DNA from: an uncultured Pelagibacteraceae bacterium
GTDB lineage: Bacteria > Pseudomonadota > Alphaproteobacteria > Pelagibacterales > Pelagibacteraceae
Assembly (NCBI GenBank): GCA_902598655.1
Contig: CACKCQ010000002.1
Span: 1 to 64,000 of the forward strand
DNA length: 64,000 bases
Reading direction: 5' to 3'
Shown here: positions 1 to 8,649 of the stretch, one piece after another
How positions within the stretch are numbered: position 1 is the stretch's first letter
Layout of the letters: every line of letters begins with the position of its first letter
The notes under the pieces: model-generated
Databases searched by the model: none
Seen by the model: only the letters and a program-made list of their open reading frames with translations
Told to the model about the DNA's origin: nothing
Position numbers and translations under genes: made by a program

Positions 1-206
1 TCTTTTAATTTTTTTAAAGCTTGAATTCCAGTTCCACCAGCCTTTATTCCAATAGTTTCGTCTTTAATTTGATCTTCACACAATTTTCTAAGTTTGTTAG
101 CTAAATTAATATTTTTACAATATTTTAGTGGGATAGGATTAATGACAGTATTTGTGTTGTAAGCTTTGACTAATCTGCCAGCAATACGATTAATTTCATT
201 TTTCAT
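1..206 (-). CDS. 2-keto-4-pentenoate hydratase / fumarylacetoacetase-like protein, N-terminal part (cut by window edge)
   Basis: The frame opens at an ATG at 206 and runs leftward off the window, giving 68 N-terminal residues. The start MKNEINRIAGRLVKAY, a stretch with NPIPL, a helix LANKLRKLCEDQ and then GIKAGGTG follow the pattern of MhpD-type hydratases, which begin with a short helix ending in A, a variable loop and a GxKxGxT-like motif. Such enzymes hydrate 2-keto-4-pentenoate-type compounds or decarboxylate 4-oxalocrotonate. It lies 9 bases after the M23 peptidase stop and looks like the last visible gene of the leftward operon headed by the GMC oxidoreductase. The metal-binding core lies beyond the edge, so the family call is moderate and the substrate unknown. 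Confidence 0.55.
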   Translation of the reverse strand, partial: MKNEINRIAGRLVKAYNTNTVINPIPLKYCKNINLANKLRKLCEDQIKDETIGIKAGGTGIQALKKLK

Positions 207-215
207 AGCCAGAAC

Positions 216-1004
216 TTATTGAAGAATGCTCATAGGATCAAGTCTAGTTTGAAACCAATTTATCCTAAAATCTAAATGAGGTCCTGTTGATCTTCCAGTG
301 GATCCAACAGTACCTATAATTTCTCCTTGTTTAACTTCATCACCAACTTTAACCATTACATTTTCTAGATGTGAATATATCGTTGAAATTCCATGTCCAT
401 GGTCCATTATTACAGTACCACCTGTATAATAAAGATCATCTTCTGCCATAGTCACTATTCCAGTTCCAGATGATTTAATTTTAGTTCCTTGTTTAGCTGC
501 AATATCAATTCCATAGTGAGGCCACTTTGGTTTGCCATTAAGAATTCTTTGGCTACCGTAAACTCCACTAATTATCCCTTTAACTGGCATAATAAATTGT
601 TCAGAAAAGAAAGTTAAGTCTGAATTTATTGCTCTTGCTTTTCCAATTCTTCCATTTTCTTCTTTAATCCTTTTATAAACAGACTCTGGTGGTGTAACTT
701 TATTTTCAGGCAGACCATCTATTCTTTGAATATTATATTTTCTTTTAAAAACTTTTTTTATAATTTTGTTTTTTTTACCATTCTTTATTTCAGTAATGGC
801 TAGATCGAATTTTCGATCTCTATCTATACCGAATACGAAATATCCATCCTCAGATACTTTAACTTGTGTTTTATCTACAAATATCTTTGATCCAGCTTCT
901 GCCTTACCTAAAATAAAATGTCCTTGTAAAAATTTACCTTGAAACTCTAAAGCATGAGAGTGTGTAGAAAATATAATTGCTAAAAAAAGCAAAAATTTTT
1001 TCAT
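216..1004 (-). CDS. M23 family metallopeptidase (LytM-like, exported)
   Basis: I start this at the ATG at 1004 (MKKFLLFLAIIFS, a clear signal peptide), which overlaps the SDR stop by one base (TAATG). A start five codons upstream is possible but would spoil the signal sequence. After the signal an N-terminal beta domain (QGHFILGKAEAGSKIFV ... DGYFVFGIDRD) matches the domain preceding M23 in many proteobacterial proteins. The peptidase domain has the HxxxD metal motif (PHYGID) and the HGHGISTIYSHL strand. The usual final HxH reads HLD (GPHLDF), so the last His is Asp. From memory this variant occurs in an M23 subfamily with the same WF..RLDP ending. The likely role is periplasmic peptidoglycan cleavage or activation of a hydrolase. 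Its link to the neighbouring catabolic genes is unclear. Confidence 0.85.
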   Translation of the reverse strand: MKKFLLFLAIIFSTHSHALEFQGKFLQGHFILGKAEAGSKIFVDKTQVKVSEDGYFVFGIDRDRKFDLAITEIKNGKKNKIIKKVFKRKYNIQRIDGLPENKVTPPESVYKRIKEENGRIGKARAINSDLTFFSEQFIMPVKGIISGVYGSQRILNGKPKWPHYGIDIAAKQGTKIKSSGTGIVTMAEDDLYYTGGTVIMDHGHGISTIYSHLENVMVKVGDEVKQGEIIGTVGSTGRSTGPHLDFRINWFQTRLDPMSILQ

Positions 1005-1762
1005 TATTTTGCTGTCCAACCACCATCAATTATAATTGATGTCCCGGTTATCATACTCGCTGCATCTGAAGCTAAAAAACATACTGCTGTAGCCACATCA
1101 GACTCTGTTGCAACTTTTCCCATTGGAATGTTACTTAAAGCTAGTTGTTTAAATTTCTTATTTTTAAAGAATTTTTTAACCATTGGAGTTTCAACAAATG
1201 TAGGTGCAACTGTATTTACTCTGATATTTTTTGTTGCAAGTTCAACACCCATTCCCTTTGTTAATCCCTCAATTCCAAATTTTGTCATGTTATAAATATT
1301 TCTACCTGACATACCGACATGCCCTAATTGTGAGGACATATTAATTATTGATCCACCTCTTTTTCTATTTTTTAACATTTTTAGGACTACTAATTGAGCA
1401 ACATTGAATGCTGCTTTCATATTTAAATCTACAAGATAATTCATGCTTGTTTGTTTTATTTTTTCAAAAGGCTCAGGAATGTTAGTACCTGCGTTATTTA
1501 CAAGTATATCTACTTTCTTAATTTTTTTTAATTTAGAAGAAAGATCTTCATAATCCACTATATCACAAGTTATTTTAACTAATTTTCCTTTAACTTTTTT
1601 TATATCTTTTTGAAGCTTATCAAGATCAGAAGTAGTTCTACTTACTCCAATTATTGTTGCACCAGCCTCTGCAAGAGCAATAGAGCATGCTCTACCAATA
1701 CCTTTTCCTGCACCTGTTACTAAGGCAACTTTATTTTTTAAATTTATTTTTTTTAAATACAT
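1004..1762 (-). CDS. Short-chain dehydrogenase/reductase (SDR)
   Basis: This is a 252-residue classical SDR. It has the NAD(P)-binding TGAGKGIG near residues 16-23, NNAG near 89-92, the catalytic Ser in MSSQLG and the YxxxK pair in YNMTKFG, then a C-terminal IIIDGGW typical of FabG-like enzymes. It should oxidise a hydroxyl or reduce a keto group on a small soluble substrate. It begins immediately after the TerC-like gene and overlaps the M23 gene by one base, so it is one transcript with the GMC oxidoreductase upstream. An operon with two oxidoreductases and a hydratase suggests successive steps on one imported compound, but that is inference. The family call is firm; the substrate is not. 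Confidence 0.88.
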   Translation of the reverse strand: MYLKKINLKNKVALVTGAGKGIGRACSIALAEAGATIIGVSRTTSDLDKLQKDIKKVKGKLVKITCDIVDYEDLSSKLKKIKKVDILVNNAGTNIPEPFEKIKQTSMNYLVDLNMKAAFNVAQLVVLKMLKNRKRGGSIINMSSQLGHVGMSGRNIYNMTKFGIEGLTKGMGVELATKNIRVNTVAPTFVETPMVKKFFKNKKFKQLALSNIPMGKVATESDVATAVCFLASDAASMITGTSIIIDGGWTAK

Positions 1763-2341
1763 TTATAAAAATAGTTTTACGTCTGTATATATTAACTCTA
1801 TTGCAACAAATAATATTGCTAGTAATCCAACCCATCCTATCCATTTATACTTTTTAATCCAGCCAGATATCAATGTTGCCGCTGTAGCCATTAAAACAAT
1901 TGATAAAACTAGACCAAATATTAATAACATGTAATGGTCTCTAGCTGCACCTGCTACTCCTAATACATTATCTAAACTCATTGTTACATCTGCTAGAATT
2001 ACAGTTGTTATAGCTTTCATAAATGATGAGTTATCTACTTTTTTTACATTTTCTTCAGCATTTCCATTCATTTTAATTACATCCACGTAAAGTCTGTAAC
2101 ATATATAAAGAAGTAGTATTCCTCCAATAAGTCTTAGTCCTGTGATTTGTAATAGATAAGCAGTTATTAGTGTAAATATAATTCTTAAAACTACCGCTGC
2201 TCCAATTCCCCAAAAAATAATTTTTTTTCTTTGCTCGGTTGGAAATTGAGAAGCAACCATTCCAATTATAATTGCGTTGTCTCCTGCTAAAACTAAATCG
2301 ATAAAAACTATTTGAAAAAAAATTACTATTTGTTCGGTCAT
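1763..2341 (-). CDS. TerC/YjbE family integral membrane protein
   Basis: This 192-residue protein is mostly hydrophobic, with about six to seven membrane segments. Near the N terminus it carries LVLAGDNAI and past the middle ADVTMSLDNVLGVAG. These paired Asp/Asn motifs are the hallmark of the TerC family (YjbE type), whose members are linked to metal export, notably manganese, and to metal loading of exported proteins. The start ATG at 2341 overlaps the GMC oxidoreductase stop in ATGA. Nothing in the operon explains a metal transporter here. It may be a passenger or may supply metal to an exported enzyme such as the M23 peptidase encoded two genes on (speculation). Confidence 0.85.
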   Translation of the reverse strand: MTEQIVIFFQIVFIDLVLAGDNAIIIGMVASQFPTEQRKKIIFWGIGAAVVLRIIFTLITAYLLQITGLRLIGGILLLYICYRLYVDVIKMNGNAEENVKKVDNSSFMKAITTVILADVTMSLDNVLGVAGAARDHYMLLIFGLVLSIVLMATAATLISGWIKKYKWIGWVGLLAILFVAIELIYTDVKLFL

Positions 2342-3942
2342 CTTCTACTATCCTCAATTATCATATCAGCTGCTTTTTCCGCAATCATTATTGTCGGTGC
2401 ATTTGTATTTCCTGATGTGATATGAGGCATAACAGAGGCATCTACAACCCTTAAATTTTCTAGTCCGTGAGCGACTAATCGATCGTTAACAACAGCATTT
2501 TCATCTTTACCCATTCTACATGTGCTTACTGGATGGAAAATAGTATTCGCAAATTTTCCAGCTTCTGTTGCTAATTGTTCATTGTCTGTAATATTGATTC
2601 CCGGTCTCAGCTCTTCAGGTTGATAATCTTTATAAGCTTTAGACTCCATAACAATTTTTCTTACAATCTTTAATGCTTTTCCAGCAATTTCACGATCTTC
2701 ATCAGTTGATAAATAATTCATTTTTATTTTTGGTGAAACTCTGGTGTCTGGAGATTTTAATTCTATAGATCCTCTGCTTGTTGGTCTTACATTTGTAATT
2801 GTTGGAGTGAACGCCGGAAATTTATGTAAAGCAGATTTTCCTAAAAGATCGGTACTTGCTGGTGAAATATGAAATTGAAGATTTGGGGTTTCTAAATGTT
2901 CATCACTTTTAACAAAACCACAAACATAACTAGCACCAACTGTTAAAGGTCCTTTTCTTAAGAGAAGAAACTTTAAACCAGATAACATTTTTTTAGTAAA
3001 GCTGTAGTAAATATCATTTAAAGTTTCTAAATTTTTAATTTTGTAAACAGGTCTTAGCATTAAATGATCAGTTAGATTTCTTCCAACTCCTTGATGATCT
3101 TTTAAAACATTAATATTATTTTCTTTTAGAAGTTCTCCCGGACCAATTCCTGATGCTTGTAATATATGAGGTGATCCTATCGTACCTGCACTTAATATAA
3201 TTTCTTTATTAGTCTCAACAGAAAACTCATTTCCATCTATCCAATAATTTACTTTTTTCGCTTTATTATTTTCAAATTCTATATTTTTAATATGTGCTTT
3301 AGTAATAATTTTTAAATTTTTTCTACTCTTAACTGGATTTAAATAACCTACAGCTGTACTACATCTAAAGCCATTTTTAATCGTAAATGGAAAATATCCC
3401 ATTCCTTCATTATCACCGTTGTTAAAATCATCAGTTCTTTTATAACCATGCTCTTCAGCAGCTTCTAAAAATAGATCGAGAACTTTAAATGTTGCTCTAA
3501 TTTTCTCAACTGCAATTGGCCCTCCAGAACCATGAAATTCATTTTCTCCAAATTGAAAATCTTCAGACTTTTTAAAATAAGGAAGAACATCATCCCACGA
3601 CCAACCAACATTACCTAATTGTCTCCAGTAATTATAATCATTCGATTGACCTCTAATATAAAGCATTCCATTAATAGATGAGCTTCCACCTAATGTTTTT
3701 CCTCTTGGATAAACCATTTGCCTGTTATCGCAGTTTGGTTCTTTTTCAGTATTAAAACACCAGTCAGTATCTGGATTGTGCATGGTTTTAAAATAACCCC
3801 CCGGGATATGGATCCAAGGATTGGTATCTTTTCCTCCAGCCTCAAGTAAAAGAACTTTAGTATCAGAATTTGCTGTTAATCTATTAGCTAAAACACAGCC
3901 TGCTGAACCAGCGCCAATAATTATATAATCAAATTTATCCAT
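2338..3942 (-). CDS. GMC family FAD oxidoreductase (choline dehydrogenase-like)
   Basis: I choose the ATG at 3942 (MDKFDYIIIGAGSAG), which puts the FAD dinucleotide motif at the N terminus as in the family. Further upstream in-frame starts would add a basic 36-residue tail with no family match. The protein has about 534 residues, normal for BetA/alcohol-dehydrogenase GMC enzymes. It shows PRGKTLGGSSSINGMLYIRG, GSPHILQASGIGP, the catalytic His in FHPVSTCRMG and the GNTNAPTI segment that supplies the second catalytic residue. It oxidises an alcohol to an aldehyde, passing electrons from FAD to a quinone-linked acceptor or oxygen. It is the first gene of the leftward operon and is divergent from the TRAP binding protein, so the transporter may import its substrate. 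Choline is possible but unproven. Confidence 0.9.
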   Translation of the reverse strand: MDKFDYIIIGAGSAGCVLANRLTANSDTKVLLLEAGGKDTNPWIHIPGGYFKTMHNPDTDWCFNTEKEPNCDNRQMVYPRGKTLGGSSSINGMLYIRGQSNDYNYWRQLGNVGWSWDDVLPYFKKSEDFQFGENEFHGSGGPIAVEKIRATFKVLDLFLEAAEEHGYKRTDDFNNGDNEGMGYFPFTIKNGFRCSTAVGYLNPVKSRKNLKIITKAHIKNIEFENNKAKKVNYWIDGNEFSVETNKEIILSAGTIGSPHILQASGIGPGELLKENNINVLKDHQGVGRNLTDHLMLRPVYKIKNLETLNDIYYSFTKKMLSGLKFLLLRKGPLTVGASYVCGFVKSDEHLETPNLQFHISPASTDLLGKSALHKFPAFTPTITNVRPTSRGSIELKSPDTRVSPKIKMNYLSTDEDREIAGKALKIVRKIVMESKAYKDYQPEELRPGINITDNEQLATEAGKFANTIFHPVSTCRMGKDENAVVNDRLVAHGLENLRVVDASVMPHITSGNTNAPTIMIAEKAADMIIEDSRR

Positions 3943-4076
3943 ATTTTTATAAATAATTTTTAATGAATATTTAATGATTTTAAACATTTTTCTAATAAAA
4001 ACTTCGAAATGTCGCTTGTATCTGGCTTTGATTTTTGAGAGGATCTTCACATTATAAATAAAAAGAGAGGGATATA

Positions 4077-5174
4077 ATGAAAAAAATCGTTTCAGCGTTG
4101 TTTGCTGCTTTCTTAGTATTTGGATTTATTTCAAATGCGAATGCTGCAAAAACGTTAAAGTGTCAGACGGTTATTAGCGCTAAAGGTGATGAAGCGGTAA
4201 TGTTAAAAGACTTTACTGACAACGTAACAAAACTAACAGGTGGATCTCTAAAATTTGAAATTATGCCAGCAGGAACTGTAGTTGGAGTTAAAGAAACTCT
4301 TGATGCTGTTGATAAAGGTTTGATTGATTGCGGATTTGCTTGGACTCACTATTGGTCTGGAGAACATCCAGCTGCTATGTTATTTGGTTCGCCAGTAGCA
4401 GGTGGTGGTGTAGGAATTGATAACATCGCATTCTTATCATGGTTTTTATATGGTGGTGGAGAACAACTATATGACAGACTTTGGGGAGAAATGAAAAGAG
4501 ACATTAAAGGTTTCATGCTTCAACCAGTTGGTCCAGAAGCTTTAGGATGGTTCCCAAGAAAAATCAAAGATATGGATGATTTCAGAACATTTAAGTTCAG
4601 AACTCCTCCAGGAATTCCAGGCCAAACTTATAAAGACATTGGAATAGCTTCAGTTGCAATGGGTGGTGGAGATATTCTTCCAGCATTGGAAGCAGGAACT
4701 ATTGATGCTGCTGAGTGGTGTTGTCCTCAACCAGATAAAGTGTTTGGTATACATAAAGTATTAAAACACTACTATCTACAAGGATTACACCAAGTAGTCG
4801 TAAATGCTGACTTTTACTTAAATAAAAGCACTTACGATAAGTTCACTGACCATGAGAAATTTTCAATGAAGATGGCTGCTGATGCATCGTTGATGAGAGC
4901 TTTAGCTTACAGAATCAACACTAATGGATTAGCACTTAAAGATCTAACTGAAAATCATGGTGTGATACTTGAAGATACACCAGCTGATTATTTCCCAGCT
5001 TACATGGCTGCAGCGAAAGCAACTTTAGAGAAAAATGCAAAAGAAAACGCATTCTTTAAAGAAGTTTATGACTCAATGATAAGCTTTGCTAATACCGCAG
5101 TACCATTCTGGTCTGGTGCACAAACATCGAATGCTAAGCTAGGAATGGCTTATGCTAATTCGTTGAAGAAATAA
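4077..5174 (+). CDS. dctP: TRAP transporter solute-binding protein, DctP family (TakP-like)
   Basis: The start ATG at 4077 follows an AGAGAGG Shine-Dalgarno. Residues 1-23 form a signal peptide ending in NANA. The 365-residue protein carries the TRAP binding-protein core: GPEALGWFPRKI, then KFRTPPGIPGQTYKDIG with the conserved Arg that salt-bridges a carboxylate, then ALEAGTIDAAEWCCP. The W-rich GWF/AEW pattern resembles the TakP/2-keto acid and related carboxylate group of binding proteins. It should capture an organic acid in the periplasm for the DctQM permease. It is followed by an intrinsic terminator before dctQ, which fits the need for excess binding protein. The exact ligand cannot be read from sequence. 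Confidence 0.93.
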   Translation: MKKIVSALFAAFLVFGFISNANAAKTLKCQTVISAKGDEAVMLKDFTDNVTKLTGGSLKFEIMPAGTVVGVKETLDAVDKGLIDCGFAWTHYWSGEHPAAMLFGSPVAGGGVGIDNIAFLSWFLYGGGEQLYDRLWGEMKRDIKGFMLQPVGPEALGWFPRKIKDMDDFRTFKFRTPPGIPGQTYKDIGIASVAMGGGDILPALEAGTIDAAEWCCPQPDKVFGIHKVLKHYYLQGLHQVVVNADFYLNKSTYDKFTDHEKFSMKMAADASLMRALAYRINTNGLALKDLTENHGVILEDTPADYFPAYMAAAKATLEKNAKENAFFKEVYDSMISFANTAVPFWSGAQTSNAKLGMAYANSLKK

Positions 5175-5185
5175 ATAAAGTTATT

Positions 5186-5216
5186 AAGCGGGCTTTTATA
5201 AGCCCGCTTTTTTTTT
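5186..5216 (+). terminator. Intrinsic terminator/attenuator between dctP and dctQ
   Basis: A perfect 10-bp stem (AAGCGGGCTT, 5186-5195, with AAGCCCGCTT, 5200-5209) with a 4-base loop runs into nine T residues (5208-5216). Its GC-rich core stands out in this AT-rich DNA. It starts 11 bases after the dctP stop and ends 11 bases before dctQ, so it should let only part of transcription into the permease genes and may protect the dctP mRNA 3' end. Confidence 0.9.
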
Positions 5217-5227
5217 CTAAAATTTAT

Positions 5228-5833
5228 ATGTCGGATAATCCAAAGTTAGATATTTCAGATGAAATGATAGCCGAAAGGCGATCAGGATCTAGAAAGATGC
5301 CTGATGATATGCCAACTTGGATGGCTAAAACTATAGTTAACATAGACAAATTTAGTAAATTAATAGGAAACATTGTTTGCTGGATTACGATCCCACTAAT
5401 GCTTGGGATGGTTTATGAAGTTTTAGCAAGAAAATTATTTTTAGCTCCTACAATCTGGGCTTATGATATGAGCAGATTTTTTTATGGAGCATTGTTTATG
5501 CTGGGAGCAGGATACGCTCTTTCAAAAGGTGTTCATATTAGAGCAGACTTTTTATATAGAAATTTTAAAGTTAAAACTCAAGGTAGAATAGATTTTTGGC
5601 TTTACTTATTATTTTATTTTCCAGGATTAATAGTCTTTTTGTATATGACAACAGGTTTTGTCCAAGAAAGTATAATGAGAAACGAAAGAGGGATGGATAC
5701 AACATGGATGCCATATATGTGGCCGATAAAATCTTGTCTATGGATTGGAATTGTTTTTCTTCTAATCCAAGGTGTTTCAGAACTTTTTAAAAGTTATTAC
5801 GCAGCTGTCAAAGGTAAATGGCCAGGTAGTTAA
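5228..5833 (+). CDS. dctQ: TRAP transporter small permease, DctQ family
   Basis: This is a 201-residue protein with a cytoplasmic N-terminal stretch of about 45 residues, then four hydrophobic segments, the normal DctQ layout. The first segment is followed by EVLARKLF, and the region YDMSRFFYGALFMLGAGYAL plus HIRADF matches the conserved DctQ signature (W/Y-x-D-E/M-x-xR ... H.rvD). With DctM it forms the sodium-coupled membrane unit that takes ligand from DctP. The N-terminal extension is longer than usual for the family. It ends in TAATG, sharing a base with dctM, which implies coupled translation. Confidence 0.9.
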   Translation: MSDNPKLDISDEMIAERRSGSRKMPDDMPTWMAKTIVNIDKFSKLIGNIVCWITIPLMLGMVYEVLARKLFLAPTIWAYDMSRFFYGALFMLGAGYALSKGVHIRADFLYRNFKVKTQGRIDFWLYLLFYFPGLIVFLYMTTGFVQESIMRNERGMDTTWMPYMWPIKSCLWIGIVFLLIQGVSELFKSYYAAVKGKWPGS

Positions 5834-7170
5834 TGCTTTCACATTTAATAGATCCAGCAATTTTAGGTTTCATACTTATTGGTGTGATGTTGTTTGCAAT
5901 ATTTATAGGATTTCCAATTTCATTTACTCTTATTTTTTTAGGATTTGTTTTTGGATACTTAGGTTTTGGAAAATTAGTTTTCTATTTAATGACACTACAA
6001 TTTTCGATGGTAATGACCGAACAAACTCTCGCCGCCGTTCCCTTATTTGTATTTATGGGAATAATGATGGAACAAGCAGGTTTAATGGAGCGATTATTCT
6101 CAGCTTTCCAAATGATGTTGGCAAGAGTTAGAGGTTCTTTATATTATGCAGTTTTATTTGTTTCTGTAATATTTGCTGCCGCAACTGGAATAGTTGGTGC
6201 ATCAGTTACAATTCTTGGAATTATGGCTGCAAAATCAATGAATAGATCAAACTATGATGTAAAATTAGCTGCTGGTACGATTACTGCTGGAGGAACCTTA
6301 GGTATATTAATTCCTCCAAGTATTATGCTTGTAGTTATGGGTCCAATTATGGAAATTCCCGTAACTGATTTATTCGCAGCAGCAATAGTTCCAGGAATAT
6401 TATTGGCATGCTTATATGCTGCATACACTACATTCAGATGTATGATGAACCCAAAATTAGGTCCACCTATACCAGAAGAATTAAGAACAACAGATTTAAA
6501 AAAATTATGGCTAGAATTTTTCTTAGGATTAGTGCCACCCGCTGCATTAGTATTTGCTGCATTAGGAAGTATTTTATTTGGATTTGCCACCCCAACAGAA
6601 GCTGCAGGATGTGGAGCAGGTGGTGCATTATTACTTTCATTGGCTTACAAAAAATTAACATTAAAAAAATTACAAGATGCTTTAGTTAAAACTTTAGAAA
6701 TTTCTGCACTAATTATGGTTTTAGTTGCTGCTTCTAATTTCTTTGGAGCAGTGTTTGCAAGATTAGGAACCCCAATGGTTTTAACAGATTTCCTTTTGTC
6801 ACTTGAGATGAATAAATATTTAATTTTAGGAATAATCATGATTATGATTTTTCTTTTAGGATGGCCTTTAGAGTGGGTACCAATTGTTATGATAGTCGTT
6901 CCTATTATTTTACCATTAGTTGAAGCATTAGGATTTAATTTAACTTGGTTTGCAATTCTTGTTGCTGTTAATTTGCAAACCGCCTGGCTCTCACCCCCCG
7001 TAGCATTATCTGCGTATTTTTTAAAAGGAGTAGTTCCAAGTTGGGATTTAAAAGATATTTATCTTGGAATGATGCAGTTCATGGTATTGCAGATAATTGG
7101 ATTAATTATAATCATAGCGTATCCAAAAATAGTACTGTGGTTGCCAACTCTCTTATATGGACAGCAGTAA
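5833..7170 (+). CDS. dctM: TRAP transporter large permease, DctM family
   Basis: This 445-residue protein has about twelve hydrophobic segments, as expected for the transport subunit of TRAP systems. It carries FIGFPISFTLIF at the N terminus, the QTLAAVPLFVFMGIMMEQAG segment, GTLGILIPPSIMLVVMG and a C-terminal LSPPVALSAYFLKGV. These repeated PP-containing half-helix motifs are typical of DctM/ion-transporter proteins that bind sodium and substrate. The start overlaps the dctQ stop by one base. It completes a TRAP system with dctP and dctQ. The NCS1 permease gene follows after 22 bases, so the transcript probably continues. Confidence 0.93.
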   Translation: MLSHLIDPAILGFILIGVMLFAIFIGFPISFTLIFLGFVFGYLGFGKLVFYLMTLQFSMVMTEQTLAAVPLFVFMGIMMEQAGLMERLFSAFQMMLARVRGSLYYAVLFVSVIFAAATGIVGASVTILGIMAAKSMNRSNYDVKLAAGTITAGGTLGILIPPSIMLVVMGPIMEIPVTDLFAAAIVPGILLACLYAAYTTFRCMMNPKLGPPIPEELRTTDLKKLWLEFFLGLVPPAALVFAALGSILFGFATPTEAAGCGAGGALLLSLAYKKLTLKKLQDALVKTLEISALIMVLVAASNFFGAVFARLGTPMVLTDFLLSLEMNKYLILGIIMIMIFLLGWPLEWVPIVMIVVPIILPLVEALGFNLTWFAILVAVNLQTAWLSPPVALSAYFLKGVVPSWDLKDIYLGMMQFMVLQIIGLIIIIAYPKIVLWLPTLLYGQQ

Positions 7171-7192
7171 ATAATTGATTAATATCATTTAA

Positions 7193-8647
7193 GTGAATCA
7201 AAGCGAAAAATTTCAATTAAGGAATTGGGAATTAGTTTCAATAAATCCTAATAATCGAGACTGGAGTTGGAAAAATTACTTTAACTTTTGGGCTATAAAT
7301 ATTCAAACAATAGTTGGCTTCTCTTTAATATCAGCTTTATATTTATTCTATGATCTGAATTTTTTTGTTGTCTTAATAGGATCATTACTAGCTGGATTAT
7401 TAGTATTCTTTTTTGCTAACATCATTGGAAAAATTTCTCAAAGTAGTGGATTAAGTTTTCCAACAATTCTTAGACTTTCAATGGGTTTTACTGGTGCAAG
7501 ATATGTAGGGATGATCAGAGGATTAGTTGGCTTATTCATGTTTGGTGTACAAACATTCTTTATATCAAAGTCTCTAGGTTATATTGCACGGATCATTTTA
7601 TTTAAAATCGATAATCAAATCTTACAGAATGAAATATTTTTATTATTCTTTTTTGGTTTGAATTTAATTGATTGGGTTTGTTTATTTTTAACTTTAATAT
7701 TTCAATACATCCTTTTTACAAAAGGACAGAATTTTCTAAAATCATTTATTAATTTTTCAGGTCTTTCAATATATTTAGGGCTTTCTGTTTTATTAATTGT
7801 TATTTTATCTGAGTATTACAATGAACTACTAAATGGAATAAAACTAAGCTTAGTCTTTAGCAATTTTGCAATTCAATCGAATATAGCTCCTATAATATCA
7901 ATCACAGGAACTCTATTTGCTTATTTTGCTATAGTTATTCTAACTTTTGGAGACTTTTCTAGATACTCAATGAATTACAAGGAAATGACCAAAGGAAATT
8001 TAAGTATAATATTAAATTTAATATTCTTTTCTTTTTTCTCTGTTTTGATCACTTTAGGTTCAGATATTATTCTAACTAGCAAAGGTTTAAATGCTTCAAG
8101 TCTACTTACTAATCCAAATGATATAGTTGGAAAATTTAATAATAATTTTCTAACTTTCTTTTGTTTGATATTTATTATTATCTCTTCGTTATCAACTAAT
8201 TTGATAGCAAATTATATTCCTTCGCAAAATACATTGATAAATTTCTTCCCGAACTCTTTAACGTTAAAAAAAACAGGAATTGTAATATCAATTATTGGGT
8301 TAATTATTTCAACATTTTGGCTTTCAATTTTCAGTAAAGCTAATGTTTTGATATTTGTTGAAGCTGTAGCAACAACTTTTGGACCAATTTTCGGAGTATT
8401 GGTTGCAGATTATTATTTGTTTAAAAAACAACAAATTAATCATAAAGAGCTTTTTTATCCTAAAGAACATACAGAATATATTTACAGTAACGGTTGGAAC
8501 CTCAAAGCATTGTATGCTCTTTTAATTGGATCAATTTTTTCTTTATCGTCTTTACTAAATGAAAACTTAATACAATATCAATCTTTTGGATGGATTATAG
8601 GAGCATTCGCATCTTATTTAGTATATTATTTATTGAATAATAAATAA
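7193..8647 (+). CDS. NCS1 family nucleobase/cation symporter-like permease
   Basis: The start is a GTG at 7193, giving 484 residues with about twelve membrane segments. The N terminus RDWSWKNYFNFWAINIQT, then SGLSFPTILRLSMGFTGARY and MFGVQTFFIS, follow the NCS1 pattern (permeases for uracil, cytosine, allantoin, thiamine and hydantoins), including the conserved R-x-S-x-G region and the G-x-Q motif in TM3. It also has FGDFSRYS in the middle, another family landmark. It probably imports a nitrogen-containing heterocycle with sodium or protons, though no nucleobase catabolism gene lies nearby. It sits 22 bases after dctM and 2 bases before a zinc alcohol dehydrogenase, so it is probably co-transcribed with both. 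Confidence 0.82.
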   Translation: MNQSEKFQLRNWELVSINPNNRDWSWKNYFNFWAINIQTIVGFSLISALYLFYDLNFFVVLIGSLLAGLLVFFFANIIGKISQSSGLSFPTILRLSMGFTGARYVGMIRGLVGLFMFGVQTFFISKSLGYIARIILFKIDNQILQNEIFLLFFFGLNLIDWVCLFLTLIFQYILFTKGQNFLKSFINFSGLSIYLGLSVLLIVILSEYYNELLNGIKLSLVFSNFAIQSNIAPIISITGTLFAYFAIVILTFGDFSRYSMNYKEMTKGNLSIILNLIFFSFFSVLITLGSDIILTSKGLNASSLLTNPNDIVGKFNNNFLTFFCLIFIIISSLSTNLIANYIPSQNTLINFFPNSLTLKKTGIVISIIGLIISTFWLSIFSKANVLIFVEAVATTFGPIFGVLVADYYLFKKQQINHKELFYPKEHTEYIYSNGWNLKALYALLIGSIFSLSSLLNENLIQYQSFGWIIGAFASYLVYYLLNNK

Positions 8648-8649
8648 TA

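Noticed and set aside
3943-4050. In-frame 36-residue N-terminal extension of the GMC oxidoreductase
   Set aside because: The extension is basic, matches no GMC feature and would put coding sequence over most of the divergent promoter region; the FAD motif starts right after the ATG at 3942.
4021-4076. Promoter call for dctP (TTGATT and TATAAA)
   Set aside because: The spacing is about 19 bases and the predicted start would fall almost on the Shine-Dalgarno, so the match is not convincing.
5772-6131. 119-codon open frame inside dctQ/dctM
   Set aside because: It lies in another frame of well-supported dctQM and its Ser/Arg/Phe/Cys-rich product has no sensible structure; AT-rich overlap artefact.
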